Both the position numbers and the translations under genes were made by a program. From NCBI GenBank assembly GCA_964386005.1, contig CAYLSB010000001.1:84374-148373 (forward strand): a stretch of 64,000 bases of DNA, given 5' to 3'. Positions 52,923 through 61,775 of this stretch are shown one piece after another. The stretch is from FEN-1350 sp964386005. GTDB lineage: Bacteria; Planctomycetota; Phycisphaerae; Sedimentisphaerales; Anaerohalosphaeraceae. The notes under the pieces were generated by a model that was not told the origin of the DNA, ran no database searches, and was given only the letters and a program-made list of their open reading frames with translations. The first letter of the stretch is position 1; each line of letters opens with the position of its first letter.

Positions 52923-55255
52923 TGTGTTACCTCCAATCTTTCAGCCAACCGCTCGACAAGGCCCTCAAGACGAACCATCCTCTCGGCCAAAATCCGATTC
53001 TGTTGGGCAAGCTCTTTGTTCTGTTCGTTGAGTTTCTCGATATAGATATGCGCCTTCTCCAGTTCCTCAACAATCCCTCGCTGGTGTGCGCCCACTTCGA
53101 CAATCTCCTGGTCGTTCTCATCGCGTTTCGCTGCCGGTATCGCCGGCAGGTGACGATGCGTCCACATCGTCCTGGAGTGCTCCTCAATGCTCTCAAGCTT
53201 GTATCCCGGCTCAAAAACATAATCGGCATGAAGAACTCCGCCCCGCTGGTAAATGGCCCCATTGACATCCAACTTGCCTATAGGATTGGTTGTTCCGATC
53301 CCCACATTACCCGTAGTCTTCTTGATGGTCATCTTGTCGCCGCCCTGATAGAAGCGAAGATCGCCGTCCGTCCCGTGGTTGTACATGGCCCAGAGATCGC
53401 CGGTGGAATTCTTCAAATTGACCTCAGGACTTCCCGAAACCGACTGGATCAGAAGTCGCGGATGATCTCCGACCATGTGCAGCAGCCGCTCTGGATTTTC
53501 CGTGTTGATACCCACTCGCAGGGCACTGAAGTCCCCGAAGATCAGAGGTGTACCTTCGCTGTTGGCAATATACAGCTTATTGGATTGATTGGTCCGGTTC
53601 TTCCCCGCTTGGGATCCCAGGCACACGCTGCCTTCGACATCGAAAGTACCCAATCCCGGATCAATGTATCCGGCACAATAGCCAAGAAACACATTCTGGT
53701 TTTTAGTCCCATCTCCGTAGCCTGCTGAAGTACCTAAGGCCACATTATAAGAGCCCTCTGCTACCATGAGTGCCTCTTCGCCAACAGTTGTATTTCCAAA
53801 TCCCTGCACTATTCTATTTCCCGCATACGTTCCCACGAGTGTGTTGGACCGACCACTCACATTGTAATAACCTGCATGAAATCCTATGAATGTGTTAAAT
53901 CCCCTAAATAAATCCTCAGATACAGTATTGCTCCCCGCATACAGACCGACAAAAGTGTTTGCATCCCTATCAACAGAGAACACCTTCTCTCCTCCAATAC
54001 GGTATTCTGTATCCGTACTAATACTCCCGGCCACATCCAGTTGACTCTGAGGTGTGGTCATCCCGATCCCGACATTGCCCTCCGGTGTAACCACGACTTT
54101 GGGACCACCGCGACCGATGACGAAATCGTCCGTGTTACCCCATAGCCCGACGCCCTGAAGCCAATACTGGTCAAACACGGCATCGCTGCCGGGGATGAAG
54201 GCCATTGACGCTTCATGCGAACCGGGATCGGAGTTTTGCACCTTGAGTGTCCCCATGCCGAACTGATTGCTGTAGATATGTAGCGGCCCCTGCGGGTCGG
54301 TTGTTCCAAGACCCAGAAAACCCGACCACTCCCGCAGGTTCATGAAATCCGGCACATTCCATGTACCCAAGCTCAGCCCAAAACCATAGGTGGATTTGAT
54401 ATAGTGGTTGCTGTCTCCCAGAATCAGCGATGCCGATTCGCCAAAACTATCGAAACCATCTATACCGCGTATGCGAATATTTCCGTCGGTCACATCTAAC
54501 CTTTCACTCGGAGCGGATGCGCCGATGGCAAGCGTGCCAAGGTTGGTCAAGGTTCTTCCTCCGGCATTCCCCGCCGCCCGGCCGCCGGAACTGGCCAGAC
54601 CCAGGGAATCGTAGATGCCCAGAGTGGGTCCTGTCAAGCCGGTAGCACCCGTATCGCCCTTGTCGCCTTTGGGGCCGGTTAACCCTTGGATTCCCTGCGG
54701 TCCCTGAGCCCCTGTATCTCCTTTGTCGCCCTTAATGCCCTGGATGCCTTGTGGCCCGGTTGCCCCTGTGTCGCCCTTATCACCCTTGGGCCCCTGAATA
54801 CCCTGCGGCCCGGCTGCTCCCGGATCTCCTTTGTCTCCCTTGGGACCAATCGGTCCCTGCGGGCCGGGCGTTCCGCTCTTGGCATAAAGAGCGTATGGCG
54901 CCGGGGTGATCGCCTGGCGCGGGATAAGCGCCACATAATCGGCCGGATTGGTACTCGTCGCGGGACGAACGCTGATTTGCAGCCAGCGGTTGTTGCCGTC
55001 AAAGACATCGGCCCCGAAATCCAGCGTTACAGTAAAATACCCACCTGTAATATCCAGATCATCGGCTTCCAGCGTTGCCCCGACCTGGCTGCCCGACGCG
55101 GCGGCGTCGTAGAGCAGGAATTGCACATCGTACGGCCCCTCCGCCGGATCGCCCGCCACATGCAGCCGTCCCTGATAGGTGAAGGCCGTTCCCATGGCGA
55201 TCGCCGTCGCTGCAAACATCCAAACAATAATACAGACAGACAATATGCGTTTCAT
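52919..55255 (-). CDS. Secreted collagen/tail-fibre-like protein with C-terminal coiled coil
   Basis: 778 aa. After the signal peptide is a domain shared with the next gene (TAFTYQGRLHVAGDPAEG). Residues about 130-210 are Gly-x-y collagen-like repeats (GPQGIQGPKGDKGDTGATG). A long tail-fibre-like region follows with LDV/VGIGTTNP motifs and repeats of the pattern NTFxGxxAGYxN as in trimeric adhesin heads. The last 110 residues contain DYVFEPGYKLESIEEH and HRHLPAIPAA and end in a coiled coil (about 725-775), as in trimerising ends of phage and Bacteroidota tail-fibre-like proteins. No dockerin; the partner gene overlapping its end has one. Likely a trimeric fibre on the cell surface. Confidence 0.85.
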   Translation of the reverse strand: MKRILSVCIIVWMFAATAIAMGTAFTYQGRLHVAGDPAEGPYDVQFLLYDAAASGSQVGATLEADDLDITGGYFTVTLDFGADVFDGNNRWLQISVRPATSTNPADYVALIPRQAITPAPYALYAKSGTPGPQGPIGPKGDKGDPGAAGPQGIQGPKGDKGDTGATGPQGIQGIKGDKGDTGAQGPQGIQGLTGPKGDKGDTGATGLTGPTLGIYDSLGLASSGGRAAGNAGGRTLTNLGTLAIGASAPSERLDVTDGNIRIRGIDGFDSFGESASLILGDSNHYIKSTYGFGLSLGTWNVPDFMNLREWSGFLGLGTTDPQGPLHIYSNQFGMGTLKVQNSDPGSHEASMAFIPGSDAVFDQYWLQGVGLWGNTDDFVIGRGGPKVVVTPEGNVGIGMTTPQSQLDVAGSISTDTEYRIGGEKVFSVDRDANTFVGLYAGSNTVSEDLFRGFNTFIGFHAGYYNVSGRSNTLVGTYAGNRIVQGFGNTTVGEEALMVAEGSYNVALGTSAGYGDGTKNQNVFLGYCAGYIDPGLGTFDVEGSVCLGSQAGKNRTNQSNKLYIANSEGTPLIFGDFSALRVGINTENPERLLHMVGDHPRLLIQSVSGSPEVNLKNSTGDLWAMYNHGTDGDLRFYQGGDKMTIKKTTGNVGIGTTNPIGKLDVNGAIYQRGGVLHADYVFEPGYKLESIEEHSRTMWTHRHLPAIPAAKRDENDQEIVEVGAHQRGIVEELEKAHIYIEKLNEQNKELAQQNRILAERMVRLEGLVERLAERLEVTQ

Positions 55256-55308
55256 TCGTCGTTCCTTTCCATAATCGTTTTCCAGTACCCTCTCCCGACA
55301 AGATCGTT

Positions 55309-56577
55309 TCAGTTGATGATCGCGGGAATTCGGAGGTTATAACTCAGCGTCACCCGCGCCTGCAGGGCCGTGTTGAGCCCGAACCCCCGGATAATCTCAT
55401 ACCGCAGCGGAAAACATCCCTCGTAGTTGTATTGCTCGATCACATTGCCGCCCCCGTCGAGCTTGGCGACGCTCAGAGAACGCTGGTCGTTTGTCCCCTC
55501 CACCACCGCCTTGACCCATCCGAAAATCCCCGCCCCTTCTTCCACGCTATACGTCATCGTCAGCGTTCGCTCGGCCTCGTCCAGCGCCACCTCGGGAAAA
55601 AATAACCCCGTCATCCCCTGGATCTCCACCTTCCGATCCGTGGCCGGATTGTACGCCCCCGTGTTGCCGAAATCTTTGGACGATAAATAAGTGCTCGGAT
55701 CCAGCATCGCAATAGACAATAGCCGGTCCGGCGCCTTGGTCATCGCAAATCGAAACCGCGTCCGTCCATCCGTGCTTGCTGAATATCCCTGTGCGGTGAG
55801 GTCATAGGTGGCCAAGTGTAGATAATCCTGTCCCGAAAGTAGCGGCACATTAAACGCGCACAGCACCGTACTCAAATTCGGATTGGCGTCAAGATAGGTC
55901 CTCAGCGTACCGGCCTGGGGTTCGGCCGCTTCAAAAATAAACGGATGTTCCAGGGCAAAACCCGGGTTGTCCGCCGGGCGGCCCTGACTGTCGAATCCCC
56001 TGATCCGATCGATATCCACCCCAGGCCCCGTCAACACAACGCTCATACCAAACCACGACAAATTGACCTGGGAACTATGAACCCACAGAGTGACCTGATT
56101 GTACAGAACATCCGGGAACAAGATCGAATAACCCTGCCCCAGCAGCCCCGTGATCTGCGACACGTCGATCGTCCCGCTCAGCGATCGCGCGCACAAAGCG
56201 TACGGCACCGGCGCCACCGGCTGACGCGGCGACAACCGGGTTTGCCTCAGCGGCAAAAAGGGATTATACGGCGCCACCCAGATCTCCAGCCATCGCGGAC
56301 TGCCGTCGAAGGCCGCCGCCCCGAAGTCCAGCGAAACGGTGAAATACCCCTTTGTCACCTCGACATGGCTGAGGCCCAGCGGGGAACCGACCATTTCGCC
56401 TTCGGTCGCGGAATCATAGATCCGGAAAGAAAAATCGTAGTACCCCTCCGCCGGATCGCCGTTGACATGCAGCCGGCCCTGATAGGTGAAGGCCGTATCC
56501 ATCGTCCAACCCGTCGAAGATCCAGCCCCCAGTGCAAACACCATCGCCATGGTCAAAAGACTTGCTCGTTTCATCAT
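55309..56577 (-). CDS. Secreted protein with possible phage tail-tube (gp19-like) domain
   Basis: 422 aa. Signal peptide, then the same N-terminal domain as the fibre gene (TAFTYQGRLHVNGDPAEG, SPRQPVAPVPYAL). Two-thirds of the way in it changes to a pattern (IFGWVKAVVEGTNDQRSLSV, LDGGGNVIEQYN, FPLRYEI) that resembles the C-terminal part of T4 gp19/Hcp-like tail-tube proteins. The tail-tube reading is by eye and not certain. It precedes the fibre gene by 53 bases on the same strand. Confidence 0.7.
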   Translation of the reverse strand: MMKRASLLTMAMVFALGAGSSTGWTMDTAFTYQGRLHVNGDPAEGYYDFSFRIYDSATEGEMVGSPLGLSHVEVTKGYFTVSLDFGAAAFDGSPRWLEIWVAPYNPFLPLRQTRLSPRQPVAPVPYALCARSLSGTIDVSQITGLLGQGYSILFPDVLYNQVTLWVHSSQVNLSWFGMSVVLTGPGVDIDRIRGFDSQGRPADNPGFALEHPFIFEAAEPQAGTLRTYLDANPNLSTVLCAFNVPLLSGQDYLHLATYDLTAQGYSASTDGRTRFRFAMTKAPDRLLSIAMLDPSTYLSSKDFGNTGAYNPATDRKVEIQGMTGLFFPEVALDEAERTLTMTYSVEEGAGIFGWVKAVVEGTNDQRSLSVAKLDGGGNVIEQYNYEGCFPLRYEIIRGFGLNTALQARVTLSYNLRIPAIIN

Positions 56578-56789
56578 TCAACCCTGCCTTTCCGTCTAAA
56601 CAATCCTGCCTGTGCGCAAAGAAACCGTTGGGAGCCGTTGCGGGAACATGGATGCAGAATACCTCGCTCCAATTTTGTTAATCCAGTATATCCGGTCAAT
56701 CCTCAATTCGCAAGAAAAAAGCGATCCATTTTGGGTATCGGGCATGGCCATTTTGTCGGGTACAATGACCCGGAAGTCATCGTACCCCG

Positions 56790-56912
56790 TTGTCATGCCG
56801 GGCTTGACCCGGCATCCCTATTCAAGGCAAAAACAGGTGTCGAACCCTTTCTATCGGTTGAGGGTTTGACCCCTTTTTTGATTCATGTCATACCGGCGAA
56901 GGCCGGTATCCA
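56790..56912. repeat. Palindromic repeats in the 56578-56965 intergenic region
   Basis: GTCATGCCGGGCTTGACCCGGCATCC (about 56792-56817) is followed by the compound GTCGAACCC-GGGTTTGAC / CCGGCGAAGGCCGGTATCC unit (56831-56912) also seen at 40256-40345. No gene is seen in the 388-base gap. Confidence 0.8.
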
Positions 56913-56965
56913 GATGTCGCACAACCGTTCCGCTTAGTGTGGACACACGGCGTGCGCCTTTGTCG

Positions 56966-59320
56966 TTATTTCAGCATCACGCCCCATTCCCGAACGACAA
57001 ATCCCGTCTGCTCCGTCGCGGGAATTTCCGGCGCGGGCAGGACAATATTTCCCGTCTCCAATCCCCGGATCGCATAGAACAGGCGAAGAATCGAATCGGG
57101 CCGCACGGAAAACTCCAGTTCGTTGATCCGCTCCAGGTCCGCGTTGTACTGCGGATAAATCGCATAATACGGAAATTCGTCCAGCCGCGGGATCCAATAG
57201 GAAAGAAAATCATTGATTTCTATGTCGTTAAACCCCGTAATCTCCAGATTCTCCCGGAAAAAGTCGCCCAGGTCCTCGCGGCCGATTATCCAGCCGCGCT
57301 GGTACTGGCAGCGATCGCCCTGGACGCTCTCATAAAAGAGGTACCCGTATTGGCCGTCGATGAGTCCGGACGGCGTCGCGGTGATATTCCACCCGTCATC
57401 ATACTCCGGGATCGAGCTTACGACCCGCCCGCCGTACGGAAACGCGATGCGAACCTGTAGATCGGTCGCCGTCTGCGGATACAAATAGATGTTCGGCTTA
57501 AACGCGATGATATGATTGACAATCCGAATGTCCTGATACGGGCCGTCAATCACCACCGGTTCGACATACAGCGTCGAATCGCCCGGCACAGTGAACTCGA
57601 ATAGGTGCGATCCGGGGAGAATGTCCGCAGAAAATCGGCCCTGCGCATCCGTCTGGAATTCCACGATGGTCCCTTCTTCCTGCATGACCCTGACCTTGAT
57701 CCGATCCAGCGGCGAACTATGGAAGAAATACTGCGTCAGGAAAATCGTCCCGTTGCACAGGCCGGGCTTGACCGGATCCAGATCCACATTGACGGTAATC
57801 CAGTAATCCTCCGTGAACGGCTCGGGCGATTTCTCGGCCGTGCAGAGGTATTGTTCGGTAAAGTATCCCTTCCGGTAGGCATAAATAAAATACTGGGATG
57901 GATTGTAATACGGCCGATTCTCGACGATCTTCAGCTTGTGCTCGCCCTCTTCGGCAACCGTGAACGTCTTGATCAGCGTTCCCCAGCCGTCCGAATACAC
58001 CTCCAGCGTAATAGGTCCCCGGTCTTTGAGCCAATGATCGCTCACCAACGAAAGATCCTGCAAATCCACTTTGCCGTCACTGTTTCCATCCGCCGCACCG
58101 GCCGTCTCTGACGTGCCGGCCAGCCAGCGCTGGCTCAAATACAACAGATCCTCCAGTGCCACTCCATCCGGACAATCAAAATCCCCATTCTGACTAAACT
58201 CCCAACTCAATCGCGGATAATCGACTCCATCGATACACATTCGCCACACATCCTCCGTCCCATTCGCCGCCTCGCCCACAAAATCCCATCCCGCATCCGT
58301 AAAGGTCGCCAGCTTTTTCATCTGGGTCGTATCGATCCCCGTCACGCCGCTGGGGTCGGGATCCTGATTTCCGACTCCGCTCGTCAGTCCGCTGGTTGTG
58401 ATATCCCAGAAGCAGGCGATGCTTGAGACGGAGCCGTGTGCCCCGACTATGCCGCCGACCGAAAATCCTTCCGGGTTGACCGCACCGGCGGCAAAGCAAT
58501 GAGTCATTCTTCCGACCCCGCTGGTAGCGCCGACCAGCCCGCCTGTGTATCTGGCCCCGCTCACGGAGCTCGTCGCATGACAGGAGGTTAACCAACCGGC
58601 ATTATGCCCGACCAGTCCGCCCACTTTGGAGAAATTTCCGGTCCCGGTAACCGATCCGGTTGCATAACAACGGCTCAATGAAAACTGGATAAATCCCGCC
58701 AGGCCGCCGACTTCCTTGTTGCCGATGACCATACAGTCCGAATAGCTATCGGTGATCTTGCCAAAATCGGCGCCCACCAGACCGCCAATGGAATCCGCGA
58801 TTCCGCTGACCGATCCGGTCGTATAGCAGCCGCTGATCCGGCCGAGGTTTTCTCCCACAAGCCCTCCAAGACAAAGGACCTCGCTGCACAATATGGAGAT
58901 ATTTTCGACGCCGAGGTTGCGGAGCTCCCCCTTACTGTCCAGTCGGCCGAACAATCCCGCGCGAGGAAAGTCTCGGCTCAGATAATCGTTCTTTGTGTAG
59001 GTTAGATTCCGGATGACATGCCCATTTCCATCGAAGATACCGGAAAAGGCGCTCGTCTGAGGAAAACGGCCGATGATCCTGAACTGCGTACCCGATAACG
59101 CAGACATGTCGATATCCGAAGTCAAGATAAATGACTTCGTGAAGTCGGCTGTATCCTGCCCAAGAGCGATCAAATCCTCCGCTGATGAAATCCGGTAGGG
59201 ATCTTCCGCCGTGCCCGTTCCGCCGGAATAGGTGCCGGCATAGACCAACGAGGCCAAGGTCAAGAGTGTACCCAGAGTCGCCGTTGTTCCAATCCACCCG
59301 AATCTGTGAGAATCCGTCAT
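56966..59320 (-). CDS. Secreted GLUG-dockerin protein with KPxIYLYP...EWG C-terminal domain
   Basis: 784 aa. Signal peptide, GLUG solenoid (about 28-325), dockerin-like pair (CPDGVALEDLLYLSQRWL; NSDGKVDLQDLSLVSDHWL), a beta-sandwich region (about 445-600), and a C-terminal domain of about 180 residues starting KPNIYLYPQTATDLQVRI with DDGWNITATPSG and ending VVREWGVML. I know this last domain from many hypothetical secreted proteins of Firmicutes and other phyla; no function is assigned. It is uncommon to see it joined to GLUG repeats. Confidence 0.83.
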   Translation of the reverse strand: MTDSHRFGWIGTTATLGTLLTLASLVYAGTYSGGTGTAEDPYRISSAEDLIALGQDTADFTKSFILTSDIDMSALSGTQFRIIGRFPQTSAFSGIFDGNGHVIRNLTYTKNDYLSRDFPRAGLFGRLDSKGELRNLGVENISILCSEVLCLGGLVGENLGRISGCYTTGSVSGIADSIGGLVGADFGKITDSYSDCMVIGNKEVGGLAGFIQFSLSRCYATGSVTGTGNFSKVGGLVGHNAGWLTSCHATSSVSGARYTGGLVGATSGVGRMTHCFAAGAVNPEGFSVGGIVGAHGSVSSIACFWDITTSGLTSGVGNQDPDPSGVTGIDTTQMKKLATFTDAGWDFVGEAANGTEDVWRMCIDGVDYPRLSWEFSQNGDFDCPDGVALEDLLYLSQRWLAGTSETAGAADGNSDGKVDLQDLSLVSDHWLKDRGPITLEVYSDGWGTLIKTFTVAEEGEHKLKIVENRPYYNPSQYFIYAYRKGYFTEQYLCTAEKSPEPFTEDYWITVNVDLDPVKPGLCNGTIFLTQYFFHSSPLDRIKVRVMQEEGTIVEFQTDAQGRFSADILPGSHLFEFTVPGDSTLYVEPVVIDGPYQDIRIVNHIIAFKPNIYLYPQTATDLQVRIAFPYGGRVVSSIPEYDDGWNITATPSGLIDGQYGYLFYESVQGDRCQYQRGWIIGREDLGDFFRENLEITGFNDIEINDFLSYWIPRLDEFPYYAIYPQYNADLERINELEFSVRPDSILRLFYAIRGLETGNIVLPAPEIPATEQTGFVVREWGVMLK

Positions 59321-59387
59321 GTCACCACCCTTTTGAATCTTTTATCTTGTATTTGTGTCTTTTATGTTATATTTTTGATTTTTTATC

Positions 59388-61748
59388 TCACTGCCTTATC
59401 CAGAATGTTGCCAGGATCGCAAAGTCTGTAAGATCGATCTTGCCGTCACCGTTTCCATCCGCCGCACCGGACGTCTCGGATGTGTCCGCCAGCCAGCGAT
59501 GTGAAAGATACAGCAGATCATTCAGGCCGACATCATCCGGACAATCAAAATCTCCGCCGTCCGAAAACTCCCACGCCAGTCGCGGATAATCGACTCCATC
59601 GATACACATCCGCCAGATATCGTCCGACCCGTTGGCGCTCTCGCCCACAAAATCCCATCCCGCATCCGTAAAAGTCGAAAGCGTTTTCATTTCCTCCGTC
59701 GTCTTGCCGAGGATGCTGTTGGGATCGGAATCCGGTGGCGTCGCGCCGTTTGTTTGGCCGCTGGTCTGTACATCCCAGAAACCGGTGACGATGATGCTAT
59801 TCTGATAATCTCCCACCAGACCGCCGACCCAGAAACCTCCGCCCACCGGACCGGCGGCATAGCAGGATGTAATCATGCCATGAAAGTCGCTCCCCACCAG
59901 ACCGCCAATCGAGTCGTTCCCGCTCACAGCTCCGGTAGCATAACAGGCCTTGACAGTACCGTTCAAATTCCTCCCCACCAGACCGCCAATCGAGGAGTTC
60001 CCGCTCACGCCTCCAGCAGCATAACAGGCCTTGACAGTGCCATTCAAATTCCTCCCCACCAGTCCGCCGACCCAGGAAATTCCGTTAACCGTGCCGGCGG
60101 CATAGCCGTTTGTGATTGTGCCCGCGGTGTTGTCACCCACCAGACCGCCAATCGAGGTGGGCCCATCGACTGAACCGGTGGCGTAACAGTCCGTGATCGT
60201 GCCCCCACAATCTTCGTCATAGGGATCTCCGTTTCCGCCACATACACCGCCGACACAACTGGAACCCTCAACGGCTCCGGTAGCGAAACAAGTCAAGATC
60301 GTACCGTTAGGATTCGCACCCACCAGACCGCCGACATAGTTGTCTCCGCTGACCGTGCCTGTGGAGTAACAACGAATAACCTTACCTCGATAATTGAAAC
60401 CGACAAGCCCCCCACCATTCAAGGACTGGGCACGAATTCCACCTGAAGCAAAACAATCCTGAATCGTTCCTGCCGTATTGATTCCACAAAGCCCGCCGAC
60501 CTTCGAACGTCCTTGTACAAATCCCGCCGCAGAGCAAGAACGGATACCTCCCTTATTTTCCCCCGCCAAGCCCCCAATATCATCGTTGATTCCATGGACC
60601 AGACCTGTCGCCGTACAGGAGGCAATTACGCCCCACGAATCATTCGATCCAACAAATCCGCCGATTGAAAACCATCCGCCAACGTCTCCTGTTGAGTTGC
60701 AGAAATCAATCGTACCCTTATTGAACCCACAGAAACCACCTATTACCCTCATTACGCCCCCATGAACATCTCCCGTGGACAAACAGTCGTGAATCGTACC
60801 TTCTCGATAATTTCCTCCACAAAATCCCCCCATATATCCTCCACAGAGCTCCCCCCCCATATACGAATATTCCGATCCGTCGAGGGAAACCATGGAGACA
60901 CAATTGCGGATCGTTGCTTGATTGGCTCCACAGAGTCCTCCGATGTCGATAGCGAGGGATGCGCTGATCGAGCCCCTGGCGGAACAATCGAGGATACAAC
61001 CGAGACTATTATATCCGCACACGCCCCCTATGAATTGAGCATAACTTGTAGCCCCGTCATCTCCATCATAAATTCCAATACTCGTTATCAGCACCTCTGT
61101 GTCACAACGGATGATGGAACCTTGATTCAAACCGCACAGTCCCCCGACTACATACTGCCCGGTGATCGTTCCTTGTACGATGCAATCTTCAATGGTTCCC
61201 GTATTCTGCCCGCAAAGTAATCCCAGATGCCCGGGAGAAGCTTTTGACGCGTTCCGTCCAGAAACCTTTCCGATGACCGAACAAGAACGGATCCATCCAT
61301 GATTCTCGCCGCACAGGCCTCCAAGAAAGTTAAGATATCCGATGATCGATACGTTCTCTATGGTAAGGTTTCGGATTTGCCCCAGGTTGCCGACATTCCC
61401 AAAGAGACCGATATAATTCTTGCCCGGAAGTTTGATATTCACATTCCGAAGAACAAAGCCGTTTCCGTCAAACAATCCGGTAAAGAACGGACCCTGAAAG
61501 TAAAAATCGTGATCAATTTGATCCGGCGCAACAGGTGTCAGATTGGCACCCTCAAAGTCGATATCGTTGAGCAGGATAAAATTCTTATCCCAGTCGGCCG
61601 AAGTGGCGATCAGTTCCTGCCAATCGGCGACGGCACTGATTTTGTAAGGATCTTCCGTCGTGCCGGACCCGCCGGAATAGGTGCCGGCGTTCGCCCCGGC
61701 TGTCAAGATCACCCCGATCAATATGTTAATCAAAACATTTTTCTTCAT
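59388..61748 (-). CDS. Secreted GLUG-repeat protein with dockerin-like C-terminus
   Basis: 786 aa: signal peptide (MKKNVLINILIG...), a GLUG solenoid of more than 20 turns (about 25-690), and a dockerin-like end (CPDDVGLNDLLYLSHRWL; NGDGKIDLTDFAILATFW). Two adjacent turns (GRNLNGTVKACYA, encoded by 59891-60052) are nearly identical in DNA over 81 bases and are recent duplicates. AAGGAGA-ATGAAC precedes the ATG at 61748. GLUG repeats form beta-solenoids, as in some surface adhesins and peptidases. Confidence 0.85.
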   Translation of the reverse strand: MKKNVLINILIGVILTAGANAGTYSGGSGTTEDPYKISAVADWQELIATSADWDKNFILLNDIDFEGANLTPVAPDQIDHDFYFQGPFFTGLFDGNGFVLRNVNIKLPGKNYIGLFGNVGNLGQIRNLTIENVSIIGYLNFLGGLCGENHGWIRSCSVIGKVSGRNASKASPGHLGLLCGQNTGTIEDCIVQGTITGQYVVGGLCGLNQGSIIRCDTEVLITSIGIYDGDDGATSYAQFIGGVCGYNSLGCILDCSARGSISASLAIDIGGLCGANQATIRNCVSMVSLDGSEYSYMGGELCGGYMGGFCGGNYREGTIHDCLSTGDVHGGVMRVIGGFCGFNKGTIDFCNSTGDVGGWFSIGGFVGSNDSWGVIASCTATGLVHGINDDIGGLAGENKGGIRSCSAAGFVQGRSKVGGLCGINTAGTIQDCFASGGIRAQSLNGGGLVGFNYRGKVIRCYSTGTVSGDNYVGGLVGANPNGTILTCFATGAVEGSSCVGGVCGGNGDPYDEDCGGTITDCYATGSVDGPTSIGGLVGDNTAGTITNGYAAGTVNGISWVGGLVGRNLNGTVKACYAAGGVSGNSSIGGLVGRNLNGTVKACYATGAVSGNDSIGGLVGSDFHGMITSCYAAGPVGGGFWVGGLVGDYQNSIIVTGFWDVQTSGQTNGATPPDSDPNSILGKTTEEMKTLSTFTDAGWDFVGESANGSDDIWRMCIDGVDYPRLAWEFSDGGDFDCPDDVGLNDLLYLSHRWLADTSETSGAADGNGDGKIDLTDFAILATFWIRQ
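59891..60052. repeat. Two tandem 81-bp copies within the GLUG gene
   Basis: Copies at 59891-59971 and 59972-60052 differ at only a few bases; each encodes one 27-residue GLUG turn. They show solenoid growth by in-frame duplication. Confidence 0.85.
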
Positions 61749-61775
61749 GTTCATTCTCCTTTTGAGAAACCCCAA

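Noticed and set aside
52919..55255. Self-cleaving S74 peptidase (intramolecular chaperone) at the fibre C-terminus
   Set aside because: The end resembles tail-fibre trimerisation segments, but no convincing Ser-Lys catalytic pair was seen.
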